Assembly (NCBI GenBank): GCA_003702525.1
Contig: REGJ01000003.1
Span: forward strand, 16,093-80,092
Direction: 5' to 3'
Length of the DNA: 64,000 bases
Source: Candidatus Nitrosopumilus sp.
GTDB taxonomy: Archaea; Thermoproteota; Nitrososphaeria; Nitrososphaerales; Nitrosopumilaceae
Made by a program: the position numbers and the translations under genes. The notes under the pieces are model-generated. The model saw only the letters and a program-made list of their open reading frames with translations. It was not told the origin of the DNA and made no database searches. Positions 42,270 to 50,707 of the stretch are shown here, one piece after another; within the stretch, counting starts at the first letter, position 1; each line of letters starts with the position of its first letter.

Positions 42270-43088
42270 ATGCAAGAAGCAACTGTAGCAGAACAATCAT
42301 CAAAAATATTTACAGACATTCGTGAAGTTGAAATCACACAAGCAATAGCAAATGAATTTCACGAAGTGTTAATTGACAGAGCAGAGTCAGACGTAATCAT
42401 TATCGGTGCAGGTCCAGCAGGACTTACAGCAAGTAGAGAACTTTCAAACCTAGGTTTCAAAGTTTTAGTTATTGAACAAAACAACTACCTAGGCGGAGGA
42501 TATTGGTTAGGGGGTTACATGATGAATCCAGTTACAGTTAGAGAACCTGCACAAAAAATTTGGGATGAATTAGGTGTACCATACAAAAAAGTAAAAGATG
42601 GATTGTATTTGACACCAGGTCCACATGCAGTTTCAAAATTAATTGCAGGGGCATGTGATGCAGGAGTAAAATTCTTACAGTTAACAAAATTTGATGACTT
42701 GGTTCTAAAGAACGGAAGAGTTGCAGGAATTGTTGTTAACTGGATGCCAGTTTCAGCATTGCCACGGAACATTACATGCGTTGATCCAGTAGCATTTGAA
42801 GCTAAAATAATCATTGATGCATCAGGACATGATTCTGTTGCAGTGAAAAGACTAGTTGACAGAGGTTTAGCTGAATGGAAAGGAATGGAGCCAATGTTTG
42901 TAAATGACGGTGAAGAACATGTAGTTCACAAAACAGGTGAAATTTACCCAGGACTAATTGCAGCAGGAATGTCAGTCACAGAAACTCACGGGTTAGCAAG
43001 AATGGGACCAACCTTTGGTTCAATGTTGTACTCTGGAAAGAGAGCAGCAGAAATTGCAGCTGAGAAAATCAAAGAGTTAGAAAGATAA
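42270..43088 (+). CDS. thi4: Thiazole synthase Thi4, Cys type
   Basis: It makes the thiazole part of thiamin from NAD, glycine and sulfur. The 272-residue product has the Rossmann 'DVIIIGAGPAGLTASREL' and 'VLVIEQNNYLGGG'. The catalytic segment reads 'ALPRNITCVDPVAFEAK', which puts a Cys (Cys170) where yeast Thi4 has its sulfur-donating Cys205 and where Methanocaldococcus has His. The 'ASGHDSVAVKRL' and 'MGPTFGSMLYSGKRAAEIA' blocks follow. A Cys here suggests a suicide-type mechanism, but turnover with free sulfide is also possible. The gene is divergent from the siroheme reductase. Confidence 0.93.
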   Translation: MQEATVAEQSSKIFTDIREVEITQAIANEFHEVLIDRAESDVIIIGAGPAGLTASRELSNLGFKVLVIEQNNYLGGGYWLGGYMMNPVTVREPAQKIWDELGVPYKKVKDGLYLTPGPHAVSKLIAGACDAGVKFLQLTKFDDLVLKNGRVAGIVVNWMPVSALPRNITCVDPVAFEAKIIIDASGHDSVAVKRLVDRGLAEWKGMEPMFVNDGEEHVVHKTGEIYPGLIAAGMSVTETHGLARMGPTFGSMLYSGKRAAEIAAEKIKELER

Positions 43089-43111
43089 GCAATCAATCCA
43101 TTGTTTTTCTA

Positions 43112-43882
43112 GTGAAAATAAGTAAAATTATCATTTATGACGAACCCACAGTTCCAGAAATTCAGATATACAACATAGAGAAATTTCTTAAAAAAACATT
43201 TCATGTAGATATAGAAATACGAAAAAACTTTTTTAAAAATACAAATGACAAATTATTTCAAGAAATTGCCACTACAAGAATTTTTGAATTAAAAAAACAA
43301 TTTTCAAGACACATTCCAACAGAAGCAGAAATACAAATGGAAAAAGAAAACACAGATAATTCGCAAAATGAAGAAAAAATTCTTTATGATGGGTTTGAAT
43401 TTCAGAAAATAATTTCAAAGTTTATTCCTGTAGATGAAAGTAATCAAGATGTTCTAAGCATAATTTTTACAAACAAACTAACTTGTACATTTGATGAAAG
43501 TGACTCCAGATATCATGCAAGAGCACTAATTGGAACAAATCCTGCAATAATTTCAACAACAGGAATAATTGAAGCGCCAGCAAAGCCTAAAGAATACTAC
43601 CTTGAATTAATGACAAATTTTAGTGAAGAGAACATAGAAAAAATCAAAGAGAAGTACAAAGGTGAATTTTTGGAATACAATGATCCAAGATTATCAGAAG
43701 TCGTAGAAAGTTATCTGTTGCAGATGATCATGTATTATGAAACAGGAGATGCATTTTGTGAAGAAAAAGAATGTAGGTTGTATAATGCACATTGGCAAAA
43801 AGATCTTCTTTACACACAATTAAGCAAGAAATTTTGTAAAAAACATGAAAAGAGTTTTGAAAAAATAACCAGTCATCCTTAA
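43112..43882 (+). CDS. DUF6775-like putative metalloprotease-related protein
   Basis: The 256-residue product (GTG start) has a conserved central block 'SRYHARALIGTNPAIISTTGIIEAPAKPKEYY' and a C-terminal Cys region 'FCEEKECRLYNAHWQKDL...FCKKHEKSF', which looks like the zinc-binding end of archaemetzincins. The HExxH core is not evident. The name is from memory of the family and is not certain. Function is unknown. Confidence 0.6.
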   Translation: MKISKIIIYDEPTVPEIQIYNIEKFLKKTFHVDIEIRKNFFKNTNDKLFQEIATTRIFELKKQFSRHIPTEAEIQMEKENTDNSQNEEKILYDGFEFQKIISKFIPVDESNQDVLSIIFTNKLTCTFDESDSRYHARALIGTNPAIISTTGIIEAPAKPKEYYLELMTNFSEENIEKIKEKYKGEFLEYNDPRLSEVVESYLLQMIMYYETGDAFCEEKECRLYNAHWQKDLLYTQLSKKFCKKHEKSFEKITSHP

Positions 43883-44784
43883 ACAGATTTGATATCTTTA
43901 CGTATTTTTTCAGAGGATTTTTTGAGAGAAGAAGATTCAATATCATCAAGTTTCAGTTGTTGGATTTCAATCACACCGTTTTGATTGATTTTTACAGGAA
44001 CACCCATTGCAACATTATGTTCGCCATACTCACCCTCAAGAACAATAGAAGCAGGAATAGAGATTTCTTTTTTGTTTGAAATAGCATCAATTACATCAAA
44101 TGTATTTTTAGCAATACCAAACTGAGATCTACTCTTAAAATTTCTCAAAGTTCTCCAATAGTTTCGTACATTTTCTGTAATAGTATCACGGCTATCAATC
44201 ATAGAAAAGAGAGGATTGCCACCAACAGAAACACCAGAAAAGATTGGAACCATAGAATCACCGTGTTCACCTAAAACAAGAGCATTTGAGACAGATGATT
44301 GTGGGACAGATAATGTTTCAGAGATATAATAACGAAATCTACTGGTGTCAAGACTAGATGCAATTCCAATTACTTTGAATCTAGAAAATCCACTTGTTTT
44401 TTGAAAAAAGTAAGTTAAAACATCAAGAGGGTTTGAAACTATCAAAACTATTGCGGAAGGGCAATACTGTTTTATTTTTTCTGCAATGTCTTTTATCATT
44501 GCCACTTGATAGTCAATGTTTTCAGCACGATCTTTTGTGTAAACACCAACACTTGCAGCAATAACAACAATATCAGAGCCTACTAATTCAGAATAATCAT
44601 CAGTGCCACGAATAGAAAATTTAGAATTTGCAGGAATTGCACTTGCAACATCCAAGGATTCACCAATTGCTTTTTCTTTCGTAGTGTTTACAAGGAGAAC
44701 ATCATCTAACCCATTTGAAATACAAAGAAATGCAATAGATGCACCAACTCTACCAGTTCCAACAATGGAAATCAACAGTATCAC
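43879..44784 (-). CDS. Malate/lactate dehydrogenase family protein
   Basis: The 301-residue product has the NAD site 'ISIVGTGRVGASIAFL', 'VSNPLDVLTYF', 'SSLDTSRFRYYI' (catalytic Asp) and 'LGEHGDSMVP' (catalytic His). The mobile active-site loop after 'IAASVGVY' is 'TKDRAENIDYQ', about three residues shorter than in typical MDH or LDH, so the residue that sets substrate choice cannot be placed. The enzyme is most likely malate dehydrogenase of the citrate cycle. The start is GTG. Its stop overlaps the convergent 43112 gene. Confidence 0.85.
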   Translation of the reverse strand: MILLISIVGTGRVGASIAFLCISNGLDDVLLVNTTKEKAIGESLDVASAIPANSKFSIRGTDDYSELVGSDIVVIAASVGVYTKDRAENIDYQVAMIKDIAEKIKQYCPSAIVLIVSNPLDVLTYFFQKTSGFSRFKVIGIASSLDTSRFRYYISETLSVPQSSVSNALVLGEHGDSMVPIFSGVSVGGNPLFSMIDSRDTITENVRNYWRTLRNFKSRSQFGIAKNTFDVIDAISNKKEISIPASIVLEGEYGEHNVAMGVPVKINQNGVIEIQQLKLDDIESSSLKKSSEKIRKDIKSV

Positions 44785-44788
44785 TAGA

Positions 44789-45220
44789 TTATTTTACTAT
44801 AAGAACTGGACATTTTGCTTTTTGAGAAACACCATTTGCAACACTGCCCAAGATGACCTTGTCTAATCCTGTACGTCCATGAGAACCAATCACGATAAGG
44901 TCATGTTTTCTAGATTTTGCAAAAATCACAATATCAGTTACAACGGATTTTGATTTGATGATATGGGATTTTACTGAAATATTATTTTTTTTAGCAATTG
45001 CTTCTAATTTTTCAAGATGTTTTTCTGAAACCTTTTTTTGCTTTTTGATTAATTCATTGTCAGCTCGAGAATCATAGTACTTATGATGCCAAGCATCTCC
45101 TTCAAGACAAGTTAACAAAGTTAGTTTTGAGTCATATTTTTTTGCAATGTCAACTGCGACTTTGAAAGATCTAGTAGACGGTGTAGATAAATCAAAGGGG
45201 ATCAGAATATTCTTAAACAA
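44789..45220 (-). CDS. Universal stress protein (UspA family)
   Basis: The 143-residue product shows the UspA fold: 'ILIPFDLSTPSTRSFKVAVDIA', and 'DLIVIGSHGRTGLDKVILGSVANGVSQKAKCPVLIVK' with the ATP-binding GxxGx9G(S) loop. The first of three Usp genes in this 44.8-47.4-kb cluster, it precedes the malate/lactate dehydrogenase gene by 4 bp. A role under stress or in ATP sensing is inferred. Confidence 0.92.
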   Translation of the reverse strand: MFKNILIPFDLSTPSTRSFKVAVDIAKKYDSKLTLLTCLEGDAWHHKYYDSRADNELIKKQKKVSEKHLEKLEAIAKKNNISVKSHIIKSKSVVTDIVIFAKSRKHDLIVIGSHGRTGLDKVILGSVANGVSQKAKCPVLIVK

Positions 45221-45225
45221 TTTTT

Positions 45226-45567
45226 CTAAACCTCTCTTTTACGTACACTATCTCTTTGACGTTTATCATCATGTTTTGATAATTCTCGTTCTAGTTTTCT
45301 AGACAACTCATCGGCAATTTTGAGAATATCCCAATCAGATTCAGTATAGACAAGTTGGTTTTTGGATGTCTTTATTGTAGCTGTGACATCATAATGGGTT
45401 CTACTGCCTTCAGAATTTTGAGATTTGACATCAATTTTAGCCTCAATGATATTAGACAGAACAGGTTGAACTTTCTCAAGGGCTGCACCAAATTTTGAAT
45501 AAAGTACTTCATTTGCAGGTTCATCTTTAGATAAACCAACTATGTATAATGGGGTTTTTTTGCTCAT
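45226..45567 (-). CDS. HPF/RaiA-like ribosome hibernation protein
   Basis: From the ATG at 45567 the 113-residue product has the pattern of the S30AE fold: a helix ('YSKFGAALEKVQPVLSNI'), beta strands ('AKIDVKSQNSEG', 'YDVTATIKTSKNQLVYTES') and a long basic helix ('DILKIADELSRKLERELSKHDDKRQRDSVRKREV'). Relatives block the mRNA channel of idle ribosomes. It lies 5 bp upstream of a Usp gene, which fits a stress unit. The assignment is by fold pattern only. Confidence 0.6.
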   Translation of the reverse strand: MSKKTPLYIVGLSKDEPANEVLYSKFGAALEKVQPVLSNIIEAKIDVKSQNSEGSRTHYDVTATIKTSKNQLVYTESDWDILKIADELSRKLERELSKHDDKRQRDSVRKREV

Positions 45568-45678
45568 AAAATATATCTTTAAAATGTGATTAAATACTTT
45601 ATAGTAATTATTAGTCGTGATTTTCATTCATGATACTGGAAAAGACATGTTTTTAATGAATATCCCAAAAAGTTCAGT

Positions 45679-46533
45679 GTGAACCTAAAAAATTCAAAAT
45701 TAACAAAACTTTTGACAAAACCAATTGCAGTAGAACCAAATTCAACATTGGTAAAAGTTAGAGATGCATTACTCAAAAACAAAGTCAAAAGAGTGGTGGT
45801 GGTAGAAAAGAAAAAACCAATTGCAGTAATTACTGAAAAAGACATTGCAAAGAAAATTTACGAGTTAGGAAATAAGCCGATCAAATCAGTACTTGCAAAA
45901 AGTTTCAAACCAAAAAAACTATTCACACTAACTAGAGAAAATACAGTTAAAGAATGTGCAAAGATGATGAAAAAACACAGAATTAGTGTTGTGATTATTT
46001 TAAATGAAGATAAGACACTTGGAGGAATTATAACAAAAACTGACCTAGTTAAGATATTCCTAACAAAAGGTTCTGAATCACTCAAAGTATCTCAAGTGAT
46101 GAAGAAAAATCTAGTAACAGCGTCACCAAGTGATCCCATATTACATGTTGAAAGTTTGTTGTTAAAATATGGAATATCAAGGGTAGTTATAAAGAGAAAC
46201 CAAAAACCAGTAGGAATTATTACATTCAGAGATTTTGTGCCTGCAAAAATACCTCAATGGATTGCAGAATCAGCAGACCCAAAAGAAGTGCAAGAGTACA
46301 AGTTCAAAAAAGGATTAGAAGAGAGTCATGCAAACCAAATGAGTTACCTGTTCCCATTTCATGCAACAGACATTATGGCTTCAAAACCAATTACAGTTGG
46401 GGCCGATAAAGAAATCAGAGTAGCAATTACACTTATGATTAAACACAACATTAGCGGATTGCCAGTTGTAAAGAATTCAAAATTAGTAGGAATTATTACA
46501 AAATCAGATATTGTTGGAGTTCTTGCCAGTTAA
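45679..46533 (+). CDS. Four-CBS-domain protein
   Basis: The 284-residue product (GTG start, with TATA-like ttttaatg about 26 bp upstream) has four CBS motifs in two pairs, each seen as a strand-strand 'VGIIT' step ('KPIAVITEKDIAKKI', 'GGIITKTDLVKIFL', 'PVGIITFRDFVP', 'VGIITKSDIVGVL'). Such proteins bind adenosyl nucleotides and sense energy state. It is divergent from the HPF-like gene and convergent with the second Usp gene. Confidence 0.9.
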   Translation: MNLKNSKLTKLLTKPIAVEPNSTLVKVRDALLKNKVKRVVVVEKKKPIAVITEKDIAKKIYELGNKPIKSVLAKSFKPKKLFTLTRENTVKECAKMMKKHRISVVIILNEDKTLGGIITKTDLVKIFLTKGSESLKVSQVMKKNLVTASPSDPILHVESLLLKYGISRVVIKRNQKPVGIITFRDFVPAKIPQWIAESADPKEVQEYKFKKGLEESHANQMSYLFPFHATDIMASKPITVGADKEIRVAITLMIKHNISGLPVVKNSKLVGIITKSDIVGVLAS

Positions 46534-46959
46534 TTATTTTATAATTAGTAATGAACAGTTTGAATGTTGAGCAAGTTTATTTGAAACACTTCCAAGAAAA
46601 AATCCTGTAATTGCACCAAGGCCCTTATTTCCAACAATTACTAAATCACATTTTTCAGATTTGGCAATTTTTTCAATTTCAGATACAATATTTCTCCCTT
46701 CTTTAAGGAAAGATTTTGCAGTGATTCCTTTTTTTGCAGCTCTTAATTTTGCATCATCAAGAGTTTTTTTACCAAATTTTCTAAGCATACCCATGTACTC
46801 TTTACGATCAAGTAAATTAATTGATGATTTTTCTGCAACATAAAGTAGAATTATCTTAGAATCAAATGCATGAGCAATTTCAATTGCACGTTGTAATGCT
46901 TTTTTAGAACACCTAGAGCCATCGACGGGAACAAGAATTGTTTTAAAATTGTTAGTCAT
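46534..46959 (-). CDS. Universal stress protein (UspA family)
   Basis: The 141-residue product has 'ILVPVDGSRCSKKALQRAIEIA' and 'DLVIVGNKGLGAITGFFLGSVSNKLAQHSNCSLLIIK'. It overlaps the next Usp gene by 4 bp and is its close paralogue. A 49-nt segment (46722-46770) is identical to one in that gene. It ends directly at the stop of the CBS gene. Confidence 0.92.
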   Translation of the reverse strand: MTNNFKTILVPVDGSRCSKKALQRAIEIAHAFDSKIILLYVAEKSSINLLDRKEYMGMLRKFGKKTLDDAKLRAAKKGITAKSFLKEGRNIVSEIEKIAKSEKCDLVIVGNKGLGAITGFFLGSVSNKLAQHSNCSLLIIK

Positions 46960-47195
46960 TTTACAACAAGCACTGGTTTTTTGGACTTGTGTAATACATA
47001 GTTTGAAACACTACCCAAGAAAAGCTCTTTTGCAGAACTTCTTCCACGAGCACCAATAACAACTAAGTCAATTCCATTTCTTTTATTATTTACAAATCGT
47101 GCAATATCATATCCAGGATCACCCGACAATGATTTTGAAATCAATTTGATTCCTTTTTTTGCAGCTCTTAATTTTGCATCATCAAGAGTTTTTTT
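46722..47195 (-). repeat. 49-nt identical segment shared by two adjacent Usp genes
   Basis: Positions 46722-46770 and 47147-47195 are identical over 49 nt and lie 425 bp apart, at matching places in the two paralogues. They encode KKTLDDAKLRAAKKGI. The rest of the two genes has diverged, so this looks like gene conversion or a recent duplication tract. Confidence 0.8.
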
Positions 47196-47387
47196 CATTT
47201 CTTTTGAGGTGTTGAAATCTAAAAATCCCAAAGGGTGAATTGCATAAATCCCAGGCACAGATTTTATACTCAATGCAACAATTACACCCTGAGATTGTCT
47301 TGCTAAATGAATAGCCATGTCTAATCCACGAATAGAATTTTTTGAACCATCAAGAGGTACAAGAATCTTCTTGGTTTTAATGACCAT
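46956..47387 (-). CDS. Universal stress protein (UspA family)
   Basis: The 143-residue product starts MVIKTKKILVPLDGSKNSIRG and ends 'DLVVIGARGRSSAKELFLGSVSNYVLHKSKKPVLVVK', with the ATP-binding loop. It is the first gene of a two-gene Usp unit with 4-bp overlap. It is divergent from the CBS gene at 47499. Confidence 0.92.
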   Translation of the reverse strand: MVIKTKKILVPLDGSKNSIRGLDMAIHLARQSQGVIVALSIKSVPGIYAIHPLGFLDFNTSKEMKKTLDDAKLRAAKKGIKLISKSLSGDPGYDIARFVNNKRNGIDLVVIGARGRSSAKELFLGSVSNYVLHKSKKPVLVVK

Positions 47388-47462
47388 GTTTTAAAATAGT
47401 CAAATTGAACATTAAAAGGCTTTAGTAATTATCCTGACTGATTTTCAATTATGATAATTTAG

Positions 47463-47474
47463 AATTTATATGAT
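47463..47474 (+). promoter_or_regulatory. TATA box of the two-CBS gene
   Basis: aatttatatgat lies about 26-30 bp upstream of the ATG at 47499, which gives a leaderless or near-leaderless transcript. Confidence 0.45.
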
Positions 47475-47498
47475 ATAATTGAAGATAGTCAAAAAATT

Positions 47499-47936
47499 AT
47501 GGATAATACATTTGTCAATCAAGTTATGAGCAAAAATGTCTTGACAGCAGAAAAATCTACATCACTACAAGATGCAGCAGAAAAAATGAACCAACTCAAT
47601 GTTGGTTGTGTAATCGTAACAGAGGAATCAAAACCGGTAGGAATCATTACTGAAAGAGATTTTGTAACAAAAGTGGCAGCAGAAGGAAGGCCATTGTTTA
47701 CTGAAATTTCAGAAGTGATGTCGTCTCCTTTGATAACAATAGATCCTGAAGAAACAATATGGGAAGCATCAGAAATTATGAAAGAAAAGTTAATTCATAA
47801 ACTTCCAGTTATCGAAAATGAAAGAATTGTAGGAGTCATTACAACATCAGACATTGTAAGAATCTCTAGTGTTGGATCTGATTCTCAAATGCGTAAAATA
47901 TGTGACCAAATTCTGATGAGAATGAAAGACGAATAA
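47499..47936 (+). CDS. Two-CBS-domain protein
   Basis: The 145-residue product has a single pair of CBS domains ('FVNQVMSKNVLTAEKSTSLQDAAEKMNQLNVGCVIV', 'PVGIITERDFVTKVA', 'RIVGVITTSDIVRI'). It is a stand-alone Bateman module likely to bind AMP or ATP. It sits between the Usp unit and the thioredoxin reductase gene. Confidence 0.92.
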   Translation: MDNTFVNQVMSKNVLTAEKSTSLQDAAEKMNQLNVGCVIVTEESKPVGIITERDFVTKVAAEGRPLFTEISEVMSSPLITIDPEETIWEASEIMKEKLIHKLPVIENERIVGVITTSDIVRISSVGSDSQMRKICDQILMRMKDE

Positions 47937-47986
47937 TCAAAAAAAGGATATTCACTTAAATTATTGAAATTAAGAGATGAGTTACT

Positions 47987-48991
47987 ATGATGGCAGCAGA
48001 CGCAGGTTCCACAGTTCTAGAATCAAAAGATGAAGGACCGAAAATGCCAGATAAGAAAAAAACAAAATTTGATGTAGTAATTATCGGAGCAGGTCCTTCT
48101 GGATATACAGCAGGAATTTATTGTTCCAGGGCAGGGTACGATACTTTGATTTTATCAGGAATCTTACCTGGAGGTCAACTAGTAAACACAACTGAAGTTG
48201 AAAATTATCCTGGATTTGAAAATGGGATCATGGGCCCAGACTTGATGATAGAAATGAGAAAACAATGCCAAAGAATGGGAACAACTATTGTAGATGATGA
48301 GGCTGTAGATGTAGATTTTAGAAGAAAACCATTGAAGGTTTTAACAGCATCAGAAGAATATGAAGGTCGTGCAATCATTATTGCAACAGGTGCAAACCCA
48401 AGAAAATTAGGATTAGAAGGTGAAGAAACTTTTGGAGGAAAGGGTGTCTCATACTGTGCAACATGTGATGGACCATTTTTTAGAAATCAAGAGTTAGTGG
48501 TAGTAGGAGGAGGAGATTCTGCAGTAGAAGAAGCAACATTTCTTACAAAATTTGCAACTACAGTTCATTTAGTTCACAGAAGAGACGAATTACGTGCAAG
48601 TAAAGTGATGCAAGAAAGAGCTGAAAATAATGAAAAAATAAAATTCCATTGGGATTCTGCTGTAATTGATATTAAGGGTGATCAAAAAATGCAACAAGCA
48701 GTTTTGAAGAATCTCAAAAGTAATGAAGAGACAACATTAGATGTAGGAGGTCTTTTTGTTGCAATCGGGCACGAACCAAATACAAAATTATTCAAAAATC
48801 AAATTGATTTGGATGATGAGGGATATGTAGTGTTGAAAGATAGAACTTACACTAATGTTGAAGGAGTTTTTGCAGCAGGAGATGTTCATGATAGAAATTA
48901 TAGACAAGCAATTACTGCTGCAGGATATGGTTGCATGGCAGCAATTGATGTTGATAAATATCTAACAGAAAGTGCAGATAAACAAGAATGA
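47987..48991 (+). CDS. trxB: Thioredoxin reductase
   Basis: It passes electrons from NAD(P)H to thioredoxin. The 334-residue product has an FAD-binding 'VVIIGAGPSGYTAGIYCSRAGYDTL', the redox pair Cys157-AlaThr-Cys160 in 'SYCATCDGPFF', the NAD(P)H site 'ELVVVGGGDSAVEEATFL' and 'TNVEGVFAAGDVHDRNYRQAITAAGYGCMAA'. An N-terminal extension of about 27 residues precedes the domain. A TrxR would recycle partners of MsrB and other thiol enzymes. Overlaps the next small gene by 4 bp (ATGA). Confidence 0.95.
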   Translation: MMAADAGSTVLESKDEGPKMPDKKKTKFDVVIIGAGPSGYTAGIYCSRAGYDTLILSGILPGGQLVNTTEVENYPGFENGIMGPDLMIEMRKQCQRMGTTIVDDEAVDVDFRRKPLKVLTASEEYEGRAIIIATGANPRKLGLEGEETFGGKGVSYCATCDGPFFRNQELVVVGGGDSAVEEATFLTKFATTVHLVHRRDELRASKVMQERAENNEKIKFHWDSAVIDIKGDQKMQQAVLKNLKSNEETTLDVGGLFVAIGHEPNTKLFKNQIDLDDEGYVVLKDRTYTNVEGVFAAGDVHDRNYRQAITAAGYGCMAAIDVDKYLTESADKQE

Positions 48992-49200
48992 AAAATGCAC
49001 AATGTAAAAAATGCTTAAACAAGTTTTTTGAAAAAGATATCTATACAATCCAGCAGTTTCAATACAGAGATAAACCACCATACAGTTGGTCATTAGAATA
49101 TTTTAAAAAATTGAACATAGGTGAATGGGATTCATTTTGTGAAAAGTGCATATTAGAATATTCCAATGAATCTTTTGATGTATGGAAGACAAAGATCTAA
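48988..49200 (+). CDS. Small zinc-binding protein (70 aa)
   Basis: The 70-residue product MKNAQCKKCLNKFFEKDIY... has 'CKKC' near the start and 'CEKC' near residue 51, forming a long CxxC-x(n)-CxxC pair. The gene starts inside the stop of trxB (ATGA), so they are translationally coupled. It overlaps the next gene by 19 bp. Function is unknown; a thiol or zinc link with trxB is possible. Confidence 0.6.
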   Translation: MKNAQCKKCLNKFFEKDIYTIQQFQYRDKPPYSWSLEYFKKLNIGEWDSFCEKCILEYSNESFDVWKTKI

Positions 49201-49706
49201 ACTCTTTATGGGTGCAAAATCTATTAACCCACATGAGTGATGAAGTAGAAAATAAGAGAAATACAGTAAAAGAACACAGTGATAAACTGGCAAAATTAGG
49301 CATGGAATTAAGCAAAATTCAATTCAGTTACAAAGTTGAAGAAAAAATATCAAAAGAGTATTGGCAAAAAAGAATTCAAAGTTTTGAAGAATATAACAAA
49401 AAAGCTTTGGAATATTATAATCAAATTTTCTCATTAATCAAAACCATTGATAAAGAAGAATCAGAAAGATTTCTTTTACAAATTAGCAGATTTAGACAAT
49501 TAACATCATCATTAATAGAAATTATGAAAAAAATTGAAGAAAATCCTTCAATCATCAATTCTAAAGATAGACAACAGAGTCAATGGAGCAGAGAACTCAA
49601 AAACAACATTACAGAAGAGAGTAACAAATGTCTGCATCATGAAAGAGATATGAATTCACATTTTAGAGATTTTTATGATAAACAACTGAAAAATATTTTA
49701 GAGTGA
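49182..49706 (+). CDS. Coiled-coil protein (174 aa)
   Basis: The 174-residue product is helical throughout and rich in Lys and Glu ('EVENKRNTVKEHSDKLAKLGMELSKIQFSY'), with no Cys pairs or membrane segments. It overlaps the zinc-binding gene by 19 bp, so the trio trxB, zinc protein and this gene form an operon. I do not recognise a family. Confidence 0.6.
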   Translation: MEDKDLNSLWVQNLLTHMSDEVENKRNTVKEHSDKLAKLGMELSKIQFSYKVEEKISKEYWQKRIQSFEEYNKKALEYYNQIFSLIKTIDKEESERFLLQISRFRQLTSSLIEIMKKIEENPSIINSKDRQQSQWSRELKNNITEESNKCLHHERDMNSHFRDFYDKQLKNILE

Positions 49707-50699
49707 CTAATATGCTAATTCAGACATGTGTTTTGCGTCTTTAAGGCAATTTTCAAAATTTTCTTCAGACATTACGTTTTGTTTAGCATAAACACTCTTG
49801 AATTTTCTACCATCATCAGCAAAAATTCCGACAACACATGCATTACCCTCAATAGAGTATTTTTTCATACAAGCATAAACTGCAGCAGAGGAAGGACTGA
49901 TCAAGAGGCGATCTTTTTCAAAAACATCTTTTACAACAGAAAATGCTTCTTCATTATCAACAGAAACCCAATCATCAACCACATTCTCTCGTTTCAAAAA
50001 TAGATCAGGTTTTGCAGATTCTTCAAAATTTCTCCATCCTTGAATAAGGTGATTTTGTTGTGGTTGACATCCAATGATTTTCACATCAGGGTTTTTCTCT
50101 TTAAGGAATGCGCCAATGCCAGTAATGGTTCCACCAGTACCCACACCAGTAAAGAAATGAGTAACCTTACCTTCAGTTTGTCTCCAAATTTCAGGTCCTG
50201 TTCCATTGTAATGACCTTTGAAGTTTGCTTCATTTGCATATTGATTTGGAGAATAGTATGTGTCTGGTCGTGAAGAAGCAATAGAAGTTGCAAGTGCAAT
50301 ACTTTGATCAGTTCCTGCACCAACTTTAGGACACAAATCATCACTTGTTTCAAACACTTTTGCGCCTAGATTTCGAATAATTTCTTTAGTTTCATTACTT
50401 GCTTTTTCAGGAATAACTATCTCAACTTTGTATCCCAATAGATTTGCAATTCCGGTTAAAGCAATTCCAGTATTTCCAGAAGTTGGTTCAATTATGATAC
50501 TCTTACCTTTAGTCAAAATTCCTTTTTCTTCACCATCTTTAATCATCCAATATGAAGCTCTATCTTTGACTGAGCCAAACGGATTGTGACCTTCCAACTT
50601 TGCAAAATAATCTACATTGTCATGTGAAAGAGAATCTAATTTTACAAGAGGAGTGTTACCTACACGATTCAATACATCTGTGTCAGTTACAGTAGTCAT
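49707..50699 (-). CDS. cysK: Cysteine synthase (PLP-dependent)
   Basis: It makes cysteine from O-acetylserine (or O-phosphoserine) and sulfide. The 330-residue product has the fold-type II PLP features 'GSVKDRASYWMI' (PLP Lys), 'IIEPTSGNTGIALTGIANLLGY' and 'HFFTGVGTGGTITGIGAFL'. It follows TusA on the same strand with a gap of 8 bp, a sulfur-transfer context. Whether it is OAS- or OPS-dependent, or a CBS-like enzyme, cannot be fixed. Confidence 0.93.
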   Translation of the reverse strand: MTTVTDTDVLNRVGNTPLVKLDSLSHDNVDYFAKLEGHNPFGSVKDRASYWMIKDGEEKGILTKGKSIIIEPTSGNTGIALTGIANLLGYKVEIVIPEKASNETKEIIRNLGAKVFETSDDLCPKVGAGTDQSIALATSIASSRPDTYYSPNQYANEANFKGHYNGTGPEIWRQTEGKVTHFFTGVGTGGTITGIGAFLKEKNPDVKIIGCQPQQNHLIQGWRNFEESAKPDLFLKRENVVDDWVSVDNEEAFSVVKDVFEKDRLLISPSSAAVYACMKKYSIEGNACVVGIFADDGRKFKSVYAKQNVMSEENFENCLKDAKHMSELAY

Positions 50700-50707
50700 G
50701 ATATTGG

